A stretch of 6,683 bases of DNA from the NCBI GenBank assembly GCA_011065235.1, contig JAAKFB010000098.1:1-6683 (forward strand), in the 5' to 3' direction. The notes beneath the pieces were generated by a model. That model ran no database searches and was not told where the DNA came from. It was given only the letters and a program-made list of their open reading frames with translations. This document shows, in pieces, positions 1 to 3,652 of this stretch; positions within the stretch are counted from its first letter, which is position 1; every line of letters starts with the position of its first letter. The translations under genes and the position numbers were made by a program. The DNA comes from Chlamydiota bacterium (GTDB taxonomy: Bacteria; Chlamydiota; Chlamydiia; Chlamydiales; Rhabdochlamydiaceae).

Positions 1-437
1 TCTTTTCTATCGACGCCAGAAGTAAGAAGTTGGAGCTGCATGTGGAGATTGTGCAGGGCGATGGCAGGGCATTTGGCAAAGGGGCCGCAGAGAACCGCTT
101 TTTTGACCCGGTCGCGGTGGTCGAGACAGAGCTGTTGGATGATGAGGGTTCCCATCGACTCGCCTATGAAATGGGCGCTTTCGATATGGAGAGCATCCAT
201 GAGGGCGGCCGTGTCTTCGGCAAACATTTTGATGCTGTAGCCACCTTCAGGAGGAGATTCAGTTTGGCCAGCACCGCGGTTGTCAAAGACGATCACTTGA
301 AAATGTTTTGAGAAAAGGTCTGTGAGCTCTATCCAGTAGAAAGAGTTTTGAGTGAAGCCACCGACGAGCAAGAGTGGATCTCCTTCTCCATGGGTCTCAT
401 AGTAGATACTGATGTCATTGGCTTTAACAAAAGGCAT
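1..437 (-). CDS. Alpha/beta hydrolase, N-terminal 145 codons (runs off left edge)
   Basis: The reverse strand reads from an ATG at 437 without a stop to the window edge, giving 145 codons beginning MPFVKANDISIYYETHGEGD. It has the layout of an alpha/beta-hydrolase fold enzyme: an oxyanion-type LLLVGGF stretch (residues 22-28), FDNRGAGQTE (51-60) and the nucleophile elbow G-E-S-M-G with Ser94 as the expected catalytic serine. The acid and histidine of the triad would lie beyond the edge. The start is 11 nt after the dnaJ stop, so it is probably the last visible gene of an rpsU-dnaJ-hydrolase operon. The ribosome site is weak (GAAG a few bases upstream). The family covers esterases, peroxidases, lipases and others, so the substrate cannot be assigned. 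The fold call is firm, the function open. Confidence 0.85.
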   Translation of the reverse strand, partial: MPFVKANDISIYYETHGEGDPLLLVGGFTQNSFYWIELTDLFSKHFQVIVFDNRGAGQTESPPEGGYSIKMFAEDTAALMDALHIESAHFIGESMGTLIIQQLCLDHRDRVKKAVLCGPFAKCPAIALHNLHMQLQLLTSGVDRK

Positions 438-448
438 ATATCTTCATT

Positions 449-1603
449 TTATTTGAACATGCCTTTTAGTTTATCAAAAAAAGTGCGCCTGCGAGGAGAA
501 TTGTGGCTTCCTTCAAGCTTGGCAAACTGCTTGAGGAGCTCTTTTTGCTTGTCGTCGAGCCCTACAGGGGTCTCAATGGTGACTTGAACGAGGAGGTCGC
601 CTTTGCCACTGCCATGGACATTAGGAGCTCCTTCACTGCGGATGCTGAATACTTTTGCATTTTGAGTCCCTTCGGGGATGTTGATCCGCACTTTGCCGCC
701 ACTGGGTGTGGGCAACTCTTTTTTACAGCCAAGAGCCGCTTCAGAAAAGGTGATGGGAAGTTCGATGACAACATCATCGCCTTCGCGCTCGAAAATCTCG
801 TGAGGACGGACTGTGATGTAGACGTAGAGATCACCTGCCAGACCGCCTCCTTCACCCGCATCGCCATAACCGGCCATGCGCAAGCGCATGCCGTTGTCGA
901 CTCCGGGAGGGATTTTAATCTGGATGTTTTGCTTTTTCTTTTCTCTGCCAGTGCCGCGACAGCTTTTGCAAGGATCGGTGATGATTTGTCCTTGTCCTTG
1001 GCAGGAGGGACACACGGTGGTCATGCTGAAAAAGCCACGTGTTTGGTGGACTTGGCCCGCGCCACCACATTGCGAACAAGCTTTGATCCCGCTCGGGCTT
1101 GCTGCTCTAGAGCCGTTGCAAGTGGTGCAGTTGGCATAAGTGGTAATAGAGGCTTCTTTTTCTATGCCGCGAATCGCTTCTTCAAAGGAAATCGTAAGAT
1201 TCATCCGTTTGGAAGTGCCGGGGCGCATGCCACTCGAGGAAGGGTCGGCATTAAATCCAAAAAAGGAATCAAAAATAGACTCTCTTCCGCCGCCTCCGCC
1301 GCCAAAGGCATTCATGAAGGTGTGGAGTGCTTCTTCCATGGAGGAGAAACCGCCAGCACCTGCAGGACCGCCGCCCATGCCACCTTTGAGGGCGTCGGGG
1401 CCATGCTGATCGTACATGGCTTTCTTCTGATCATCGCTGAGGACTCCGTATGCTTCGGAGATTTCTTTGAATTTTTGCTCGGATTCTTTATCGCCTGGAT
1501 TTTTATCAGGATGGTACTTTAAGGCCTGTTTGCGATAGGCCTTTTTGATTTCATCTTGGGAGGCTCCCTTAGAGGTGCCTAGGGTATCATAATAGTCAGT
1601 CAT
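449..1603 (-). CDS. dnaJ: Chaperone DnaJ (Hsp40)
   Basis: DnaJ is the cytoplasmic co-chaperone that delivers unfolded clients to DnaK and stimulates its ATPase. The 384-residue protein has the full type I layout: a J domain (about 1-70) with the HPD triad at 31-33, a Gly/Phe-rich linker (about 74-120, with a run of six glycines at 101-106), and a zinc-binding region with four CxxC motifs at C159/C162, C176/C179, C198/C201 and C212/C215. The substrate-binding C-terminal domains follow, with a basic tail. The length is normal for the family. It starts 15 nt after rpsU on the same strand and is probably cotranscribed with it. No Shine-Dalgarno sequence is visible before the ATG; the short gap instead holds TTCA repeats, so translation may depend on coupling to rpsU. 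Identity is secure. Confidence 0.98.
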   Translation of the reverse strand: MTDYYDTLGTSKGASQDEIKKAYRKQALKYHPDKNPGDKESEQKFKEISEAYGVLSDDQKKAMYDQHGPDALKGGMGGGPAGAGGFSSMEEALHTFMNAFGGGGGGRESIFDSFFGFNADPSSSGMRPGTSKRMNLTISFEEAIRGIEKEASITTYANCTTCNGSRAASPSGIKACSQCGGAGQVHQTRGFFSMTTVCPSCQGQGQIITDPCKSCRGTGREKKKQNIQIKIPPGVDNGMRLRMAGYGDAGEGGGLAGDLYVYITVRPHEIFEREGDDVVIELPITFSEAALGCKKELPTPSGGKVRINIPEGTQNAKVFSIRSEGAPNVHGSGKGDLLVQVTIETPVGLDDKQKELLKQFAKLEGSHNSPRRRTFFDKLKGMFK

Positions 1604-1618
1604 GAATGAATGAACGGG

Positions 1619-1795
1619 TTAATTTTTTTTATGCTTGAGGGCAGCTTTGGCTTTTGCGCGGCTTTTGACAGAAGGTTTGTCATAGAAGCGGTGAGCTTTT
1701 GCAGCTTTCATAATGCCCTCTTTATCAAGTTTTTTCTTGAGAATGCGTAGAGCTTTTTCGATGGATTCACCAGCGCGGACTTTTACACTTGTCAT
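1619..1795 (-). CDS. rpsU: 30S ribosomal protein S21
   Basis: S21 is a small basic protein of the 30S subunit that acts in translation initiation. The reading starting MTSVKVRAGESIEKALRILK gives 58 residues ending in a Lys-rich tail (KHKKN), with the family-typical RILKKKLDKEGI and HRFYDKPS stretches. This closely matches the chlamydial S21 as I remember it. The frame is open further upstream to an ATG at 1858, but the extra 21 residues do not resemble S21 and overlap the promoter, so the start at 1795 is preferred. It is supported by AAGGAA (1806-1811) 10 nt upstream. It is the first gene of the unit followed by dnaJ. Identity is secure and the start is well supported. Confidence 0.96.
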   Translation of the reverse strand: MTSVKVRAGESIEKALRILKKKLDKEGIMKAAKAHRFYDKPSVKSRAKAKAALKHKKN

Positions 1796-1829
1796 GTATA
1801 TCGATTTCCTTAAGTTACTGTTTACATCC

Positions 1830-1858
1830 ATTCTAAGGGAGGTATTCATATTTTTCAA
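1830..1858 (-). promoter_or_regulatory. Promoter of the rpsU-dnaJ unit
   Basis: On the minus strand there is a -35 box TTGAAA (1853-1858), a 17-nt spacer and a -10 box TAGAAT (1830-1835). This is close to the sigma70 (chlamydial sigma66) consensus. The predicted transcript starts near 1823, leaving a leader of about 27 nt before the rpsU ATG with its AAGGAA site. The promoter lies only a few bases from the end of the foldback sequence at 1866. No CIRCE-like heat-shock operator is visible next to it, which is notable because dnaJ is downstream. Confidence 0.7.
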
Positions 1859-1916
1859 CCCGTGGCTCTATTTTGCAACTTTTTGGGACGGAAGGTCTCG
1901 AGATATTTGCCCTCGG

Positions 1917-1973
1917 AGCGATTTATTTAAACAGGAAGGGGTTAAAAACCCCTTCCTGTTTAAATAAATCGCT
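1917..1973. repeat. Perfect 27-bp hairpin with a 3-nt loop
   Basis: Positions 1917-1943 (starts AGCGATTTATTTAAAC) are exactly complementary to 1947-1973, leaving loop AAA. It lies at the centre of the 180-bp foldback between hicB and rpsU. No T-run follows the stem on either strand, so it is not a standard intrinsic terminator, although so long a stem could still slow polymerase. Confidence 0.9.
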
Positions 1974-1974
1974 A

Positions 1975-1993
1975 GTTCGACCAGCGGTCGAAC
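1975..1993. repeat. 8-bp perfect hairpin beside the large one
   Basis: GTTCGACC (1975-1982) and GGTCGAAC (1986-1993) are perfect inverse complements around AGC. One base separates this hairpin from the 27-bp stem. It forms the second inner branch of the foldback element. Confidence 0.8.
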
Positions 1994-2071
1994 GCCCCAG
2001 GGCAAATAGACGAGACAAGCAGCCTCAAAAAGTTGCAAAGTAGAGGTAAGGCTAGTAAAAAATAATTTCAA

Positions 2072-2098
2072 CCACAGAGAGCACAGAGTACACGGAGT
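2072..2098. repeat. Three imperfect 9-bp tandem units (CACAGAG type)
   Basis: CCACAGAGA, GCACAGAGT and ACACGGAGT lie head to tail. From memory, CACAGAG-type intergenic repeats of this kind occur in many unrelated bacterial genomes, but I could not check this. It lies in the 341-nt gene-free stretch between hicB and rpsU and leads directly into the hairpin at 2098-2133. Confidence 0.65.
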
Positions 2099-2133
2099 TT
2101 TTGTGGTATTTGCTCACGCAAATTCCACAAAAA
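2098..2133. repeat. 16-bp hairpin, TTTTTGTGG...CCACAAAAA
   Basis: Arms 2098-2113 and 2118-2133 pair at 15 of 16 positions around a TCAC loop. T-runs are at the 5' foot and A-runs at the 3' foot on both strands, the reverse of an intrinsic terminator. It lies about 70 nt downstream of the hicB stop, so it could still mark the 3' end of the hicAB transcript or protect it. Confidence 0.7.
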
Positions 2134-2138
2134 AGCTA

Positions 2139-2163
2139 TCGACATTTTCTTCGAAAACATCGA
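2139..2163. repeat. 11-bp imperfect hairpin downstream of hicB
   Basis: TCGACATTTTC (2139-2149) and GAAAACATCGA (2153-2163) form a stem around TTC. The two non-Watson-Crick positions are A/C mismatches read from the plus strand and G-U pairs read from the minus strand, so the stem fits a transcript from the hicAB direction better. The remaining 2164-2199 before the hicB stop shows nothing I can name. Confidence 0.55.
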
Positions 2164-2199
2164 AGCAAAGTGAAAAAAACCCTGTACCTCCATGCTCAA

Positions 2200-2631
2200 T
2201 TATAATCCGAAGCTTAGCATGACACCAGAGAGATTTGGATTGACGGCTTGGAGTAATTCATCAAATTTTTCCAGGCTAATATTGACTCTTCCTCGCTCGT
2301 AACGGCCATAGGCATTTGGAGATTCAGATCCTAATCGCCTTGAAACCTGTCTGACTGAAAGGCCGCTTTCTTCTCGTTGTTTAATCAGTGCTAGAGAAAG
2401 TAAAATTTTTCTATCCGAACAGGTGACTCCAACTATACCCTGTTTATGCTCAATAACGGCTATCTTTGTTTTGCAGTCAAAATAACTAAAAATCAATAAT
2501 TCCATAGCATCTTTTAACATTGCTAATGCTTCTTTTTTAGTATGTCCTTGAGTGATCACACACAAAGATGGAGCTTCAATTACCCACTTAGGACGACCTT
2601 CTGTTTTCCATACTTTTCCACGAAATTCCAT
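2200..2631 (-). CDS. hicB: HicB-type antitoxin with C-terminal helix-turn-helix
   Basis: HicB neutralises the HicA RNA-cleaving toxin by direct binding and represses its own operon. The 143-residue protein has the HicB N-terminal fold (about 1-60): KWVIEAPSLCVITQGHTKKE corresponds to the usual W-x-A-x-x-P-E-L-x-G-C-x-T-x-G-D-T-x-E-E-A pattern. A DNA-binding XRE-type helix-turn-helix follows (about 82-131, SVRQVSRRLG then YERGR). Length and layout match the E. coli-type HicB with an HTH. It begins 12 nt after hicA, with a good AAGGGG site (2640-2645) 8 nt before the ATG. The toxin-first order is usual for hicAB. The HTH is the likely reader of the palindrome in the hicA promoter. Confidence 0.9.
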   Translation of the reverse strand: MEFRGKVWKTEGRPKWVIEAPSLCVITQGHTKKEALAMLKDAMELLIFSYFDCKTKIAVIEHKQGIVGVTCSDRKILLSLALIKQREESGLSVRQVSRRLGSESPNAYGRYERGRVNISLEKFDELLQAVNPNLSGVMLSFGL

Positions 2632-2643
2632 AATAATTACCCC

Positions 2644-2823
2644 TTAAATTTTATTTTCCTCTGCTTTTTTTATAATAGATTTTGCTGTTCTTTCGTTCAC
2701 TTCTCTGTGCCTGGGGATAGGAGTTTTAATATCGCCATTTGTCCAAATGTCATGATTTCCTCCATTTCTCTCAAGCCGCCAACCGCACTTTTTCAGTTTT
2801 TTTTCGATATCTTTTTTCTTCAT
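2644..2823 (-). CDS. hicA: HicA-type mRNA interferase toxin
   Basis: HicA is a small double-stranded-RNA-binding-fold ribonuclease that cuts mRNAs and arrests translation when HicB is lost. From the ATG at 2823 it has 59 residues beginning MKKKDIEKKLKKCGW. The conserved G-x-H motif appears as GGNHDIW, with His24 the expected catalytic residue, followed by PIPRHREVNERTAKSIIKKA, the usual family tail. Another in-frame ATG lies three codons upstream at 2832, but it overlaps the -10 box and the operator, and homologous HicA proteins begin near the later Met. Neither start has a Shine-Dalgarno site. The pair is A+T-rich (positions 2641-2700 are about 28 % G+C) compared with the Lon coding region, which suggests acquisition. 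The toxin looks intact. Confidence 0.88.
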   Translation of the reverse strand: MKKKDIEKKLKKCGWRLERNGGNHDIWTNGDIKTPIPRHREVNERTAKSIIKKAEENKI

Positions 2824-2830
2824 AATTTTC

Positions 2831-2860
2831 ATTGTACACGATTAGGTGTACAGACTTCAA
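2831..2860 (-). promoter_or_regulatory. hicAB promoter
   Basis: On the minus strand there is -35 TTGAAG (2855-2860), an 18-nt spacer and -10 TACAAT (2831-2836). A transcript would begin about seven bases downstream of the -10 box, near 2824, at or next to the second hicA ATG (2823). That predicts a nearly leaderless mRNA. The promoter begins 17 bases after the tsaB stop. Confidence 0.6.
2833..2852. promoter_or_regulatory. Palindromic operator, probably for HicB autorepression
   Basis: TGTACAC (2833-2839) and GTGTACA (2846-2852) are perfect inverted 7-bp half-sites with a 6-bp spacer. They lie between and overlapping the -35/-10 elements of the hicAB promoter. Binding of the HicB dimer through its HTH would block RNA polymerase, the standard arrangement in this toxin-antitoxin family. 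The assignment to HicB is inference from position. Confidence 0.7.
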
Positions 2861-2876
2861 GTGTTTTCTATGGCTT

Positions 2877-3419
2877 TTAGCGGAGATAGGTGAGTGTGAG
2901 GGAGTTTGCATCTAAAGTTTTTCCTTGGGTCCACTGCTCATGGACGTAGAGGGCGACCCAATCGAGGTTGGGCTCTGGAGGGAGAAAACCATCCCCTACG
3001 ATAAAATCCATGCCTGTGAGGTCGAGGTCTGCGGGGGCGATCAGCTGGGGAGGGCTGATTATGGGGACTTGCCCTTTTCGCACCTCTCCGGTCAAGATGA
3101 AAAGCTGTCCCATTTTGGCATCTCCCACAAAGACAAAGTGTCCTTCATAGCCAGGGGGCAAAAAGGCGAGAGGAGAGGGGAATTCGATGAGGGGGAGGTC
3201 TTTTGCAAAAGCAAGCGTTTTGGCAATGGTAGCGGCTGCGCGTACTCCCATATAGGAACCGGGGCCGGTGCCAACGGCGATAAGATCCAGCTCTTCTAAA
3301 TCGCAAAAATTTTCTAGAGCGGGGAATAGGGGCTCTGAGAGCTGTTTGATGATTTTTTGACCCCTCATCTGACCGAGCAGGGGAGAAGGATAGCTTTTGT
3401 CTAAAATCAGGGCGTTCAT
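2877..3419 (-). CDS. tsaB: tRNA t6A37 biosynthesis protein TsaB (YeaZ family)
   Basis: TsaB is the scaffold partner of TsaD in making N6-threonylcarbamoyladenosine at position 37 of ANN-decoding tRNAs. The 180-residue reading from the ATG at 3419 starts MNALILDKSYPSP. It carries the family signature VGTGPGSYMGVRAA (about 49-62), a DAKMGQLF block (100-107) matching the usual DAR-x-x-E-V-Y, and the C-terminal TYLR ending. The frame opens from a TTG at 3437, but the ATG gives the usual N-terminus. It is shorter than the roughly 230-residue E. coli protein, mainly in the N-terminal lobe, where the segment between strand 1 and the GPGS motif is reduced. No clear Shine-Dalgarno site is seen. It is divergent from lon. 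Chlamydial genomes carry a short TsaB next to lon, as I recall. Confidence 0.85.
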   Translation of the reverse strand: MNALILDKSYPSPLLGQMRGQKIIKQLSEPLFPALENFCDLEELDLIAVGTGPGSYMGVRAAATIAKTLAFAKDLPLIEFPSPLAFLPPGYEGHFVFVGDAKMGQLFILTGEVRKGQVPIISPPQLIAPADLDLTGMDFIVGDGFLPPEPNLDWVALYVHEQWTQGKTLDANSLTLTYLR

Positions 3420-3437
3420 GCAAATAGAATAGCACAA

Positions 3438-3466
3438 TTGCGGTATTTTTCTAGAGCTGTTAGACT
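3438..3466 (+). promoter_or_regulatory. Possible promoter toward lon
   Basis: TTGCGG (3438-3443), a 17-nt spacer and TAGACT (3461-3466) fit a sigma70-type promoter moderately well. If it is used, the lon leader would be about 180 nt and would contain the whole foldback at 3474-3642. A different promoter inside the foldback cannot be excluded. Confidence 0.35.
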
Positions 3467-3473
3467 CTGGGGG

Positions 3474-3642
3474 TTTAAACCCGAAGACTGCTGCCTTTTT
3501 TTCCTTTAGGCGTTAGCGAGGGGCTCAGATACAAGATTCTCGAGGAAGCCAAGGTTAGAATACACCTTGGCGACAAGCGAAGCGCAGTAGATGAGTTCTG
3601 CAGATAGCCTAGAGGAAAAAAAGGCAGCAGTCTCGGGTTAAA
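3474..3642. repeat. 169-bp foldback (inverted-repeat) element before lon
   Basis: The left arm 3474-3511 and right arm 3607-3642 are inverted copies differing by one substitution and two single-base gaps. The core, GACTGCTGCC followed by seven T and CCT, is identical in both. The centre forms a further stem, GCCAAGGT (3548-3555) with ACCTTGGC (3564-3571) and an 8-nt loop, and the parts between pair loosely. No protein is encoded. It fills most of the 233-nt gap between divergent tsaB and lon and ends within the AAGGGGG site of lon. It is similar in size and plan to the foldback at 1866-2045, though the end sequences differ. It is either a MITE-like insertion or a structured leader. Confidence 0.75.
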
Positions 3643-3647
3643 GGGGG
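3641..3647 (+). promoter_or_regulatory. lon ribosome-binding site that fixes the TTG start
   Basis: AAGGGGG lies 5 nt before the TTG at 3653. No ATG or GTG occurs in frame between the upstream TAG (3605-3607) and this TTG, so the unusual start codon is well supported. The first two bases belong to the right arm of the foldback. Confidence 0.75.
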
Positions 3648-3652
3648 CTCAT

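Larger units (their letters stand above)
1866..2045. repeat. 180-bp foldback (inverted-repeat) element with nested hairpins
   Basis: The two ends are inverted copies: 1866-1885 (starts CTCTATTTTGCAAC) and 2026-2045 (complement starts CTCTACTTTGCAAC) match at 19 of 20 positions. Inside, a second pair of matching blocks (TCTCG and TATTTGCCCT, left near 1896-1913 and right near 2000-2015) continues the arms. The centre is a perfect 27-bp hairpin (see separate entry) followed by an 8-bp hairpin at 1975-1993, so the whole can fold as a three-way junction. It has no coding potential. Candidates are a MITE-like non-autonomous mobile element, a structured RNA or a transcription-blocking structure. 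No clear target-site duplication is visible at its flanks. The structure is directly seen; the nature is unknown. Confidence 0.75.

Noticed and set aside
30..311. Plus-strand open frame of 93 codons at the left edge
   Set aside because: It is antisense to the alpha/beta hydrolase, whose GESMG motif on the minus strand is convincing.
503..1522. Long plus-strand open frame (339 codons) opposite dnaJ
   Set aside because: It is the antisense shadow of dnaJ; its composition is Phe/Ala/Gly/Arg-rich, with no recognisable domain, and dnaJ is unmistakable.
1796..1858. N-terminal extension of S21 from the ATG at 1858
   Set aside because: The added 21 residues do not resemble S21, and the segment contains the -35 and -10 boxes; AAGGAA supports the start at 1795.
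1917..1973. Intrinsic terminator for hicAB or rpsU
   Set aside because: The stem is followed by no T-run on either strand and has an unusually long, partly A+T stem; it is better described as the core of a foldback.
1868..2071. Minus-strand open frame of 67 codons across the foldback
   Set aside because: It simply reads through the inverted repeat, has no ribosome site, and its sequence reflects the palindrome rather than a protein family.
1866..2163. CRISPR array
   Set aside because: The repeats are inverted or only 9 bp in period, with no regularly spaced direct repeats and no cas genes nearby.
3426..3431. -10 box TATTCT on the minus strand for tsaB
   Set aside because: No acceptable -35 box is found at the right distance, so it was not listed as a promoter.
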